Of a stretch of DNA of 38,011 bases, positions 29,538 through 38,011 are shown piece after piece. The stretch's first letter is position 1. Every line of letters starts with the position of its first letter. The DNA lies in the IMG/VR virus record IMGVR_UViG_3300031951_000515, positions 1 to 38,011 of that record. The stretch is one strand, 5' to 3'. The position numbers and the translations under genes were made by a program. The notes below the pieces were generated by a model, which searched no databases, had not been told where the DNA came from, and worked only from the letters and a program-made list of their open reading frames with translations. The DNA comes from a virus.

Positions 29538-29770
29538 AGCTAGGAATCAATCCGTTTGACTTGACCAGCGCACAGATTGTGGCGCTGGAAGAATTGATGC
29601 CGTCGATTCGTGCCAAGAAGCGGATCGATGCAGGGAACTATGACGCGACAGACTACCAAGCAGTTTATCAACTGTGGCTCGAAGCTTACGGCGATGAACA
29701 AATCGCAGCAAACGCTCGAAACCAGGCTGTCCAACTGCTAGTCGATAAACATTGTGGGAAGATGCCATGA
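29226..29770 (+). CDS. Frameshifted long chaperone (gpGT-like product)
   Basis: A -1 slip at A-AAA-AAA (29501-29507) would add 87 residues to the first 94, giving 181. The -1 frame is open from the slip to TGA 29768-29770 and reads 'KYERRIRLGVELGINPFDLT' then 'SAQIVALEELMPSIRAKKRI', a coherent helical domain. Many tailed phages make a short and a long tail chaperone in just this way, with the long one binding the tape measure. Unlike the usual order, the candidate tape measure lies upstream. Confidence 0.58.
29501..29507 (+). promoter_or_regulatory. Slippery heptamer A-AAA-AAA for -1 frameshifting
   Basis: The heptamer is in the right phase (ATA AAA AAA AAT) for tandem slippage, and the downstream frame is the -1 frame. 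The A run is nine long, so transcriptional slippage could act too. Only a weak hairpin is visible just downstream. Confidence 0.6.
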
Positions 29771-32700
29771 GTACCGTACCTGACCAGACTCGAAACGACA
29801 GCCGAAACGATGGACGCATCAGCGACGCGATAAAAAAGCCTGTCGCGAAGACGAAGGGCTACTCTCCGATCCAAACATGGTGGCTACGTCGGCACCAAAA
29901 GCTACCCGTGATGTCGTTCCAGGTCATCGAGCAGATCCTACTCGACGAAACGATCCAGATCGGACTTGCAGCCCGCCGCGCGGCGATCCAAGGATGCGAG
30001 TTTGGCTATGAGATGAACGGCCAATGGCAGATCGGCGTGATGTGCCAGGATGAAGCGGTCGGAGCGTGGGTAATGCGGCAGATCCGCAAACTCTGGTCCT
30101 GTGCGCTTGAGCACATTTCCTCAGCGCAGGTTTACGGCTGGAGCGGCATGGAAGTCATCTGGGAGCGATCCGAGGAATTCGGGACGTGGGAAATCGCTAC
30201 GATCGAACAGCGACACGCAAACGACGTGCGGGTGTTGGTCGCCAATGAAACCGGACGACCGTGCGGCGTTCGTTTTATGCACGTCAAGAGCGCCCTTGAA
30301 GGCTACGTCGACCTACGGTTTCCAGAGGCGTTTTTCCATAGCTACGACGCGCAGCCGGGCGAACTCTACGGGCGATCTGTCCTCACAGGGGCCTACCGCG
30401 CATGGGCGGATAAGCACTTTGACGGCGGTGCGATCGATGTCCGTCGATTGTTTATGCACAAGGATGCTTATGGTGGTGCCGACCTGCGCTATCCCGAGGG
30501 CTCGACCGACGTGGGAACCATCGACGCACCGCACGAAATTAGTAACCGCGAGCTAGCGCGAGAAATCGTCGAACAACTCGAAGCGGGAGGTGTGACGACC
30601 ACTCCAGCCCAATACGACGACAAAGGGAACCCGATGTGGAATCTCACACGCGCCACCGTCCCGTCGAACCCCTCGCACATCCTTCAGTACCCTGGGGATC
30701 TCGATGGGGAGATGCTACGCGGCATGTTCGTACCCGATGGAGTTCTCAAAGCCGACGATACGGGATCCTGGCAGGGTAGGTTAATCCCCATGGGGATCCT
30801 CTACGCGAACTTAGACCCATGGGTGGAAGTGATCCTGCGAGACATCAAGGAGCAACTGCTCGAGCCGGGCATCGTCAATAACTTTGGACGCATGATTCCG
30901 TTTGACGTGTCCCACAAGCCACTCGCCAAGCAAGCCCTTGAGCAGCAACGCGGACCCTCCATGGGAGGCATGGGAGGCATGGACCCATCCATGGGCGGCA
31001 TGGATCCCGGCATGGATCCCATGGGCGGCATAGACGATGGCAGCGATCCCAGCATGGGCCAGGATCCAACCCTGATGGGTGTGAAGTTCGATGCAGTGCA
31101 AGCCGTTGGGGAAGGCGTTCTATCGGCGTCCAATGTTGTTAAGGCAGCAATGTTCGCCCTTGGAGAGACCGAGCCACAACTGATGACAGCGATGCGAGCG
31201 CCAAAAGGCTACACCAAGGAAAAGCCCCTAGTAATTGCTGGCAATGAATACCATGGTGGGCAGTTCGTGCCATCGGATGTTGTCGATAAAGCCACGCCCG
31301 AGCAGCGCAAGGAACTTGAGAGCGGCGAAAAAGCGTCGTCTGATGAGGAACCCAAACCGAATCCCAAGCCGCTCCCTGTCAAAGCCCCCACTCTTGATGG
31401 CAAAAGCAAGTTTCACGATCGATGGTCGCTGACATTGCAGGCCGGGCACAGGCTGACGCTGAAGAACGGAAACAAAGTGCAAATCATTAGCCAACGCAAA
31501 GGCGGCAAGCTGTTGTACACGGTTCGGCATTACGATCCATCGCGCAAGCGTACTGATTACGATCGAACCTTCACACACATTGCCGATGCGGCGGACTTTG
31601 CTTCGATGGTATTGCACCATCACTCCAGCCAGACCGCACCAAAAGCGACAAAACCAGCGCAGACGAGCGCAGCACCCAAACCCAAGCGAGGAAGCCTAAA
31701 CGAGCGGAACTACTCATACAAGTCCACCAAGTTCTTTTCAAGCGGCGTGAAATCTAAGTTCAAGGATAACCTGGAGGCTTTGCGTACTCTCAAGTTGATC
31801 GAAGACGAGGATCGCGAAGCAACCCCGGAGGAAAAAGAAAAGATTTCTAAGTTCGTTGGGTGGGGACAGATGCCAGGACTGTTCAACGACTACCACGAAC
31901 GTCTTTATTACGATCGCGACGACCTATCCGAAGAACTTCGGAGGATCGCAACCAACTCCAAGGAACAGGACAAATGGGACAAGGAGCGGAAGGAACTCAA
32001 AACCCTGTTGGGCCAAGATGGCTACGAAGCGGCTAGAGCATCTGTAATTAACGGGCATTATACCCACCCCGAAGTGGTCAAGAAGCAATGGGAGATGGCA
32101 AAGCGGCTAGGCTTCACAGGCGGAAAAATGCTGGAGCCCGCCGTTGGTGGAGGTTACTACCTTGGGTTCATGCCGGAAGACGTAAAAAGCAATACGGCCA
32201 TCACGGCGGTTGAGATGGATCCAGGATCGGCGACGATCGCGAAAGCACTCTACCCGGATGCCAATGTAGTTGTTTCTCCGTTCGAGGAATACAAGACACC
32301 AGACAACTACTTCGATCTTGTTGCGACCAATGTTCCATTCGATGAATCGCAAATCATACGGGATTCCAAGTTAGGCAATTTGCGTCCCAACCTCCACGAT
32401 TACTATTTCCTTCGCTCAGCCCAAACGACCAAGCCGGGTGGGTTGGCAATGCTCATTACGAGCGCTGGGACGATGGACAAGATTTCCCCCGATGTTCGGA
32501 AGGCGATCGACGCAGACATGGAGTTTGTGTCTGCCGTTCGATTCCCAGGGACCATGCACAAAGAGAACGCTGGAACCGAAGTCGTTACCGATTTGGTGAT
32601 TCTTCGCAAGAAGGGAGCGGTTCCCGAAGATATCCCTGATGAAGTGCCACCGGAAGCTCTGCCACCAGGAAACCGCTGGGCGGAACAATCATTCGAGAGA

Positions 32701-35700
32701 TTCACAAACGAGGAACACAATGCAAGGCTCTTGAAAGAGAGGTATGGGGGAAACCTTCCCGACTCTGTGCAGCCTGAAACAAAACAACCAGGTTTCACAG
32801 GAATAACGGTGGACTCACTAGGACGGCTCTACCACTGGAAAGATGGCAAGAGAGTCCCTGCGCCGCAATGGGATGACACGGTGGAAGTCCCCGATCCGCT
32901 GGGAGGAGATCCGATTCGAGTCAACCGTTACTTTGCAGAGCATCCAGAACAGATCCTCGGAACGCTGGATCGATCTGGAACCATGTACACGGGCGGAATG
33001 AAAAACGTCCAAGCAACCGACGACTTTGAGACCCTGTTCCAAGATGCTATCGATCGTCTCCCGGAAAACATCGTTCGAACCAGCCAAGCTAGCGTTCGCG
33101 GACCATCGATACCAGACGAGCCGGAACGCATTTTGACGGCTACCAAGCACAACGAAGGAGAAACGGTCATTCACGATGGCGGGCTATACACCTACGTCAA
33201 CGGAGCCCTGGAGCCACATCGATTCAAGAATGAAAAGAAAGAGGTCTTAATGTCCATGATCGGTATTCGCGACAAAGTTCGAGAACTCGTCGCAGCCGAG
33301 CGAGCCGGGAAAGATGGTGCCGCAATCCGGTCGGAACTCAACGCGATGTACGATTCTTTCCGGGGCAAGTACGGGCTACTCCATGACCATGCAGCGGAAC
33401 TCAAGGGCGACCTGGACCGCCCGATGATTATGTCCCTGGAGTCCTACGATAAGAAATCCAAGGAGTTCCGTAAAGCAGATGTGTTTGAGAAGAGCACGGC
33501 ACGCCGCGCTACCAGAGTCTCCGAGGCTAAAACCATCGAGGATGCCGTTGGCGTGTCCATGCACGATGCAGCATCGATCGATGTCGCTCGGATTTCATCT
33601 CTGCTTGGCAAGACTGTGGAAGATGTAGGACAGGAACTTACCAAGAAGGGATTGGCCTATCTAAACCCGAACGGTGACAAGTGGGAATCTCGCGATGAAT
33701 ACCTATCAGGAAACACCAGGGAAAAACTTGCCCAGGCAATTGAGGTTGCAAAGACAGACGATCGATACCTACCCAACGTGGAAGCGTTGCGAGCAGCGCA
33801 GCCAGAAGACGTTCCGATCCAGGACATCTCGGTGCGTATGGGCTCACCCTGGGTTCACCATGAAGTTTATGAAGCGTTTGTGGCAAGTGCGGTAGGTATC
33901 AACCGATATGGATCCTCGGGAATCAAATTTCGGTACAGCGACAGCGCGGCATCCTGGCTGACGGAGTTGCCTTCCAGCGTAAACTCGGGTAGAGCAGCGG
34001 AGGCTTGGTCGATCTATGACTCCGAAGGCGACATTCGCGTAAAGTTCAGTGAAATCGTCGAAGCAGCGATGACGCAACGAGCGATCAACGTCTGGGAGTA
34101 CGATGGCGAAACCAAATTTCTTAATCGCGAGTTGACCGACGCGGCACAGTCAAAGGTGGAAGAGCTGCAAGAGAGGTTCAGCGAGTGGGCTCTGAGTCTG
34201 CCGCAAGTATCGCAGGTTCTTGAAAAGTCCTACAACGAAAAGAACAACAATATCAAAGAGCGGACATTCGATGGGAGTCACCAAACATTCCCAGGAATGG
34301 ACGAAAAGTACGCAGCCCGCCTGTATGACATACAAAAGAATTTCGTCTGGCGCGTAGTGACGACAGGTGTTGGGCTTGCGGCACACGAAGTCGGAACAGG
34401 TAAAACTACGAGCATGGTCGCAGCGGCGATGGAGTGTCGTCGTTTAGGGCTTGCGAAAAAACCCGCGTTTGCCGTACTGAAATCCACCATAGAGCAATTC
34501 ACGCGCGAAGCCCAAGAGCTTTACCCGGAAGCCAGGATTCTCTCCCTAAGCGATATGTTCGACAAGGAATCGCGAAGAGAGACACTGCATCGAATTGCGA
34601 CTGGCGATTATGACATGATTATCATGACGCACGAAAACCTTGAAGGGATGCGACTGCGACCAGAGAGCGAACAAGCGTTCATCCAAGAGGAAGTGTCAGA
34701 CTTGGAAGCGGCCATCATCGATGCACATGCAGAGAAGGCAGCCGCAAAGGGTAAATCGGAGTCCAAGATTGGCGACAAGATCGTCAAGGAATTGGAGAAA
34801 CGGAAAAACAAGTTGCTTGAGCGATTGCAGAAGTCGCAAAACCCTGACGACAAAGACCCGATTTTCTTTGAGGATTCCGGGATAGATATGCTGTTTGTGG
34901 ATGAGGCTCATAAGTTCAAGTCGCTCCCGGCCAATACCTCGCGAAACTACGCTGGCATCTCCAAGCAGGAAGCGAACCGAGCGATGGACATGCTATTCAA
35001 GTGCCGTTGGTTGCAAAAGAACAACAATGGACGCGGAGTGGTATTTGCGACCGGAACACCGATTAGCAACTCCATGACCGAACTTTTCAACATGCAGCGG
35101 TATTTGCAGTACGATGAACTCAAGAATCGCGGGCTACACAAGTTCGACGCATGGGCGGATACGTTTGGAGTTCTAACTAACGATCTTGAGTTCAAGCCGA
35201 GCGGAGACATCGCACGCAAGCAACGCTTTGCGAAATTTGTGAATGTTCCTGAATTGAGGTTACTAGCCTCGCAATTCATGGACGTTCAGATGGCAGACAA
35301 CCTCCGCAAGCCAGACGGGTCGCCAGTAGTGAAGCGACCGCGAAAACATATACGTTTGATCGTTTCCGAAGAGACCGACCGCGTAAAGGAGATGCAGGCA
35401 GAAATCGCAGCCCGAGCCGCCGCGATTAAAGGGCAACGCAAGTTTGAAAAAGGCGAAGACAACCCCTTGAAAATCATGGGCGATGCCAAAATGGGATCGA
35501 TGGATCCACGGCTCGTTCACAAAGAGGTCGGAGATGACCCACAGAGCAAGGCGAACAAAGCAATCGCCGAAGTCATTCGGATGTATCACGAACATCCAGG
35601 AACAGTTCAGGCTGTCTTTAGCGATCTGGGAGTTCACGCAAAGGAAAACAGGATCAGCCTGTTCGACGACATGCGATCCAAGTTAATTGCACAAGGCATT

Positions 35701-36807
35701 CCCGCAAACGAAATAGCGGTGTTGTCGGATCCCGACATGAAAGACGCGGAAAAAGACCGGATAGCTACCAAGCTTCGCACGGGAGACGTTCGCATCGCGT
35801 TTGGTTCGACGCAGACCTTGGGAACCGGGATGAATATCCAGGACAAGCTAAAGGCGGTCCACCACTTGGATATACCTTACAACCCAGCGGCGCTCGAGCA
35901 ACGCAATGGACGTGCTTACAGGTCAGGAAACGCGAATGAAGAGATCGACGAGTTCCGTTATACAACTCTCGGATCATCTGACCCAATGTTCTGGCAGATC
36001 AACGCAAGGAAAACCAATTTCAAAGACCAGTTCATGCTTGGCAAGGCTGGTCGCGAAATGGAAGACCTCCGGTCGGACGAAATGACACCTGAACAGCTCG
36101 TTGCAATTTCGACGGGCGATCCACGACGATTAGAACGCATCGAAATGGACCAGCAGTACAACAAGCTCCAACGCGCCAAGAGTCGCCACGCTATTGATGT
36201 CGCTCGCATGAGGACATTGGTAGAGAAAGCTGACAGCAGGCAGGAACGCTTGGTTCAAGACATTCAGGAGCACGCCGAGGATTTGGCGATGTTGAACTCT
36301 CAGGAAGACTTCGTTTATGAAGCCCCGTATTTGCGAGGGTACCGCGAAAGCCAATGGACAGCGCCTACGCCGTGGGAAAAAACGACCGTCATTAAGGAGC
36401 GAAAGAAGGCAGAGGAATCGCTCAAGGAAGCAATCGAACACTACAACGGAGAACAGGAAAACAAGACCTACTACTCTAACTATGATCGCAGTAAAGGATT
36501 GCCGGTTGCCAAGATTAAGGGATTCGAAGTGAAGATCCTCGATGACGGTCGCGTGTCCGTTCAGGGTCCAAGCGGAAGAGTCCAGTTTGCGCAGCCTTCG
36601 TTGCAGTCCATCGAAGCGGCAATAAAGAAAGTCAAAAAGCGACACGAAGAGGCGGTGGAAGCCTTGAAACAACATGAATCGGAAATTGAGCACTTTAAGC
36701 GGGAAGTGGAGAAACCGTTCCAGTTGCAGGGTAAACTAGATTCGGTACGCAAGAGGCTGATCGAACTGCGTGAAGCCCTTGGCGAAACCGTTAGACCCGA
36801 AGAATAG
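29767..36807 (+). CDS. Portal - adenine methyltransferase - SNF2 helicase fusion (DUF935 + DarB-like)
   Basis: A 2346-residue single frame; the start at 29767 overlaps the previous stop (ATGA). Domains: residues ~15-395 read as a DUF935/Mu-type portal ('TIQIGLAARRAAIQGCEFGY', 'WSGMEVIWER', 'MRGMFVPDG'-like end). A Met/Gly linker spans ~397-438 and a small domain ~479-520 ('KPLVIAGNEYHGGQFVPSDV'). Residues ~646-707 carry 'KFVGWGQMPGLF', followed by an N6-adenine methyltransferase with 'LEPAVGGGYY' (~789) and NVPF (855-858). A SNF2-type helicase has GTGKT (1543-1547), DEAH (1712-1715), 'FATGTPISNS' (~1760) and 'EQRNGRAYRSG' (~2044-2054). A coiled C-terminus follows. Methyltransferase-helicase halves like this (phage P1 DarB) protect incoming DNA from restriction. 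No other portal gene is seen. Confidence 0.85.
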   Translation: MSTVPDQTRNDSRNDGRISDAIKKPVAKTKGYSPIQTWWLRRHQKLPVMSFQVIEQILLDETIQIGLAARRAAIQGCEFGYEMNGQWQIGVMCQDEAVGAWVMRQIRKLWSCALEHISSAQVYGWSGMEVIWERSEEFGTWEIATIEQRHANDVRVLVANETGRPCGVRFMHVKSALEGYVDLRFPEAFFHSYDAQPGELYGRSVLTGAYRAWADKHFDGGAIDVRRLFMHKDAYGGADLRYPEGSTDVGTIDAPHEISNRELAREIVEQLEAGGVTTTPAQYDDKGNPMWNLTRATVPSNPSHILQYPGDLDGEMLRGMFVPDGVLKADDTGSWQGRLIPMGILYANLDPWVEVILRDIKEQLLEPGIVNNFGRMIPFDVSHKPLAKQALEQQRGPSMGGMGGMDPSMGGMDPGMDPMGGIDDGSDPSMGQDPTLMGVKFDAVQAVGEGVLSASNVVKAAMFALGETEPQLMTAMRAPKGYTKEKPLVIAGNEYHGGQFVPSDVVDKATPEQRKELESGEKASSDEEPKPNPKPLPVKAPTLDGKSKFHDRWSLTLQAGHRLTLKNGNKVQIISQRKGGKLLYTVRHYDPSRKRTDYDRTFTHIADAADFASMVLHHHSSQTAPKATKPAQTSAAPKPKRGSLNERNYSYKSTKFFSSGVKSKFKDNLEALRTLKLIEDEDREATPEEKEKISKFVGWGQMPGLFNDYHERLYYDRDDLSEELRRIATNSKEQDKWDKERKELKTLLGQDGYEAARASVINGHYTHPEVVKKQWEMAKRLGFTGGKMLEPAVGGGYYLGFMPEDVKSNTAITAVEMDPGSATIAKALYPDANVVVSPFEEYKTPDNYFDLVATNVPFDESQIIRDSKLGNLRPNLHDYYFLRSAQTTKPGGLAMLITSAGTMDKISPDVRKAIDADMEFVSAVRFPGTMHKENAGTEVVTDLVILRKKGAVPEDIPDEVPPEALPPGNRWAEQSFERFTNEEHNARLLKERYGGNLPDSVQPETKQPGFTGITVDSLGRLYHWKDGKRVPAPQWDDTVEVPDPLGGDPIRVNRYFAEHPEQILGTLDRSGTMYTGGMKNVQATDDFETLFQDAIDRLPENIVRTSQASVRGPSIPDEPERILTATKHNEGETVIHDGGLYTYVNGALEPHRFKNEKKEVLMSMIGIRDKVRELVAAERAGKDGAAIRSELNAMYDSFRGKYGLLHDHAAELKGDLDRPMIMSLESYDKKSKEFRKADVFEKSTARRATRVSEAKTIEDAVGVSMHDAASIDVARISSLLGKTVEDVGQELTKKGLAYLNPNGDKWESRDEYLSGNTREKLAQAIEVAKTDDRYLPNVEALRAAQPEDVPIQDISVRMGSPWVHHEVYEAFVASAVGINRYGSSGIKFRYSDSAASWLTELPSSVNSGRAAEAWSIYDSEGDIRVKFSEIVEAAMTQRAINVWEYDGETKFLNRELTDAAQSKVEELQERFSEWALSLPQVSQVLEKSYNEKNNNIKERTFDGSHQTFPGMDEKYAARLYDIQKNFVWRVVTTGVGLAAHEVGTGKTTSMVAAAMECRRLGLAKKPAFAVLKSTIEQFTREAQELYPEARILSLSDMFDKESRRETLHRIATGDYDMIIMTHENLEGMRLRPESEQAFIQEEVSDLEAAIIDAHAEKAAAKGKSESKIGDKIVKELEKRKNKLLERLQKSQNPDDKDPIFFEDSGIDMLFVDEAHKFKSLPANTSRNYAGISKQEANRAMDMLFKCRWLQKNNNGRGVVFATGTPISNSMTELFNMQRYLQYDELKNRGLHKFDAWADTFGVLTNDLEFKPSGDIARKQRFAKFVNVPELRLLASQFMDVQMADNLRKPDGSPVVKRPRKHIRLIVSEETDRVKEMQAEIAARAAAIKGQRKFEKGEDNPLKIMGDAKMGSMDPRLVHKEVGDDPQSKANKAIAEVIRMYHEHPGTVQAVFSDLGVHAKENRISLFDDMRSKLIAQGIPANEIAVLSDPDMKDAEKDRIATKLRTGDVRIAFGSTQTLGTGMNIQDKLKAVHHLDIPYNPAALEQRNGRAYRSGNANEEIDEFRYTTLGSSDPMFWQINARKTNFKDQFMLGKAGREMEDLRSDEMTPEQLVAISTGDPRRLERIEMDQQYNKLQRAKSRHAIDVARMRTLVEKADSRQERLVQDIQEHAEDLAMLNSQEDFVYEAPYLRGYRESQWTAPTPWEKTTVIKERKKAEESLKEAIEHYNGEQENKTYYSNYDRSKGLPVAKIKGFEVKILDDGRVSVQGPSGRVQFAQPSLQSIEAAIKKVKKRHEEAVEALKQHESEIEHFKREVEKPFQLQGKLDSVRKRLIELREALGETVRPEE

Positions 36808-36814
36808 GTGGCAC

Positions 36815-37189
36815 ATGGCAAGCGAATTTAGTTGGTACAGGTCTCAGGCTAAGTTGGTCGATCCATCGCTCAACAAGCATCCCTTCCTTTCACTCTTCAT
36901 CGACACACTCGAGCGAGTGAACCCAGATTGGCTTGAAGAGATGCGACAGGAACACGTTCTGCACGATTGGGCGCTCGTCAAGACTGCGCAAACGGTCGAA
37001 CTAGCCGAGCGGCTCGTAGCGTCTGGATACACTGAAGAGGATGCCGACTCTCAGGCGTTGTCCGACATGCTCCCAAAGACCATCGACGACGAAATGCAGT
37101 ACACGGATGAAGAAGACCAAGCAGCGGAAGAAGAGACCGCGATGGAAGCTCTCGATTTCTTGATGCGTAACCCCCCTCCGAAGGATTAA
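36815..37189 (+). CDS. Small acidic helical protein
   Basis: A 124-residue protein from ATG 36815, with GGTGG just before. Largely helical and acidic ('SLFIDTLERVNPDWLEEMRQ', 'VELAERLVASGYTEEDADSQ'), ending in an Asp/Glu-rich stretch and 'MRNPPPKD'. Immediately follows the giant portal gene (seven-base gap) and may be its partner or regulator. No family recognised. Confidence 0.6.
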   Translation: MASEFSWYRSQAKLVDPSLNKHPFLSLFIDTLERVNPDWLEEMRQEHVLHDWALVKTAQTVELAERLVASGYTEEDADSQALSDMLPKTIDDEMQYTDEEDQAAEEETAMEALDFLMRNPPPKD

Positions 37190-37191
37190 CT

Positions 37192-38011
37192 ATGCCACTC
37201 CAACCCGGAAAGACAATTACCAAAAACGGGAAGACCTACATCCTTAACGAGCACCATCGATGGACGCTCAAGGACAAGCCCGATGCTAATCCTCGTCAGG
37301 CCGCACAGCAAACGCCGCAACAAACGCAACAAAGGGCTCAACCGCAATCGCCGGGTGGGCGAACGGTAGACAGAAAAACTTTTGACGACAGCTACGCCAA
37401 GCAGTCGCAGCCGAAGTTCGATCCGTCTACGGGCATGAAGATGCCAGGAGCGGAAGACATGAAGCTGGACGAAGCAGCTTTTGCTAAGATTGACTCAGGC
37501 CAGATTCATTTAGACATGAAATCGGATCGTAGGATCCAAAAGACGCAATCCGGGTTTCGCGTAAGCGGAATGAAGAGCGATTTCCGTCAGGATCTTTCTC
37601 GGGAAGACTTTATCAAAAAGCATGTATCGCAATCACAGCAACAAGCCAAGCCACCGTCGCAGCCATCACAGCCGCAGCGCAAGCCGAAGGCGTCGCCCAA
37701 GCTCGTTAAGAGCGGCGTTGAGGATGATTTAAATCACGATGGCGTTGCGGATCAGGCCCGCGTAGGTGTCCCCGCATTCGAGGTTCCACCGCCACCGAAG
37801 GAAATTCGCCGTCTTGCCAATTTGACCGGAAAGGCAAAAGCCGCAGAGTCGCATTTCGCGGACGAGTTCGAGCAAGACCCAGACGGCATGGCTGAAAAGG
37901 CCCACATCCTGTTTACAGCATCGCTCAAGGAAGGGGACGCACCTGTTTTCGAAACCGATGCCTGCAAGAAGTTGTCGCCGTACTGGCAAAGCACTGACCT
38001 GGAGCAGAACC
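37192..38011 (+). CDS. Truncated gene for a polyvalent/head-associated protein
   Basis: The frame is open from ATG 37192 to the right edge (273 codons, no stop), so the protein continues beyond the window. It begins 'MPLQPGKTITKNGKTYILNE', has long Gln/Pro-rich disordered stretches, then 'DDLNHDGVADQARVGVPAFE', 'VPPPPKEIRRLANLTGKAKA', and a helical 'DPDGMAEKAHILFTASLKEG'. This assembly style occurs in multi-domain phage proteins delivered with DNA (MuF-like or other polyvalent proteins). The effector domain, if any, lies further right. Confidence 0.6.
   Translation, partial: MPLQPGKTITKNGKTYILNEHHRWTLKDKPDANPRQAAQQTPQQTQQRAQPQSPGGRTVDRKTFDDSYAKQSQPKFDPSTGMKMPGAEDMKLDEAAFAKIDSGQIHLDMKSDRRIQKTQSGFRVSGMKSDFRQDLSREDFIKKHVSQSQQQAKPPSQPSQPQRKPKASPKLVKSGVEDDLNHDGVADQARVGVPAFEVPPPPKEIRRLANLTGKAKAAESHFADEFEQDPDGMAEKAHILFTASLKEGDAPVFETDACKKLSPYWQSTDLEQN

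Noticed and set aside
32329-32340. Inactive methyltransferase because the motif reads NVPF rather than NPPF/Y
   Set aside because: As I recall, large methyltransferase-helicase proteins of mobile elements commonly have NVPF at this place, and the SAM-binding motif is intact, so inactivity is not supported.
36770-36814. Upstream start for the gene at 36815
   Set aside because: It would overlap the end of the portal fusion by 38 bases without a ribosome binding site; ATG 36815 has a purine-rich site and clean spacing.

Overview
This window is most of a tailed bacteriophage or prophage genome (siphovirus-like gene content), with nearly every gene on the + strand in tightly coupled, overlapping operons. 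The host cannot be fixed from sequence alone. It is a bacterium with moderately high GC; a Planctomycetes-like host is only a hunch. A tyrosine integrase (cut by the left edge, minus strand) sits beside a 3' fragment of a tRNA-Ser(GCU) gene and its terminator, which looks like the phage attachment site. Because phage-type genes lie on both sides of that fragment, it reads as attP of a non-integrated or circular form, or as a junction between two elements.

Layout: (1) 1-940, integrase, att site, small HTH/excisionase-like gene. (2) 948-4486, early operon: CsrA-like RNA-binding protein, YqaJ-type exonuclease, Bet/RecT annealing protein, winged-helix protein, a hypothetical gene, and a replisome-organizer-like gene carrying iteron-like repeats. 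(3) 4487-7291, an array of small accessory genes separated by imperfect palindromes that look like integron attC sites: AAC...GTT boxes, long arms with unpaired bases at fixed places, and matching box pairs bracketing each gene. (4) 7318-10490, small zinc/HTH proteins, then membrane proteins, a papain-like cysteine peptidase and thioredoxin-fold proteins, possibly the lysis/envelope module. (5) 10487-17659, virion surface, tail-fibre-like and repeat-rich proteins, with a small-terminase-like gene and a Cys-rich lipoprotein embedded. (6) 17656-25052, large terminase, HTH, prohead protease/scaffold, decoration protein, major capsid protein, head-tail joining proteins, tail tube. (7) 25057-29770, a large repeat-bearing protein (possible tape measure), a 565-aa tail protein, and a chaperone-like gene with an apparent programmed -1 frameshift. 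(8) 29767-36807, a 2346-aa protein fusing a DUF935-type portal to a DarB-like adenine methyltransferase plus SNF2 helicase. (9) 36815-38011, a small acidic protein and a truncated polyvalent-type gene.

How the parts work together: integrase, HTH and att site handle integration and excision; the exonuclease/annealing pair and the initiator-like protein handle replication and recombination; the attC-like array supplies exchangeable accessory genes; terminase, portal, protease and capsid build and fill heads. The portal-linked methyltransferase/helicase could modify or protect DNA at entry or packaging. The two strongest leads are the attC-like cassette array inside a phage and the portal-methyltransferase-helicase fusion.
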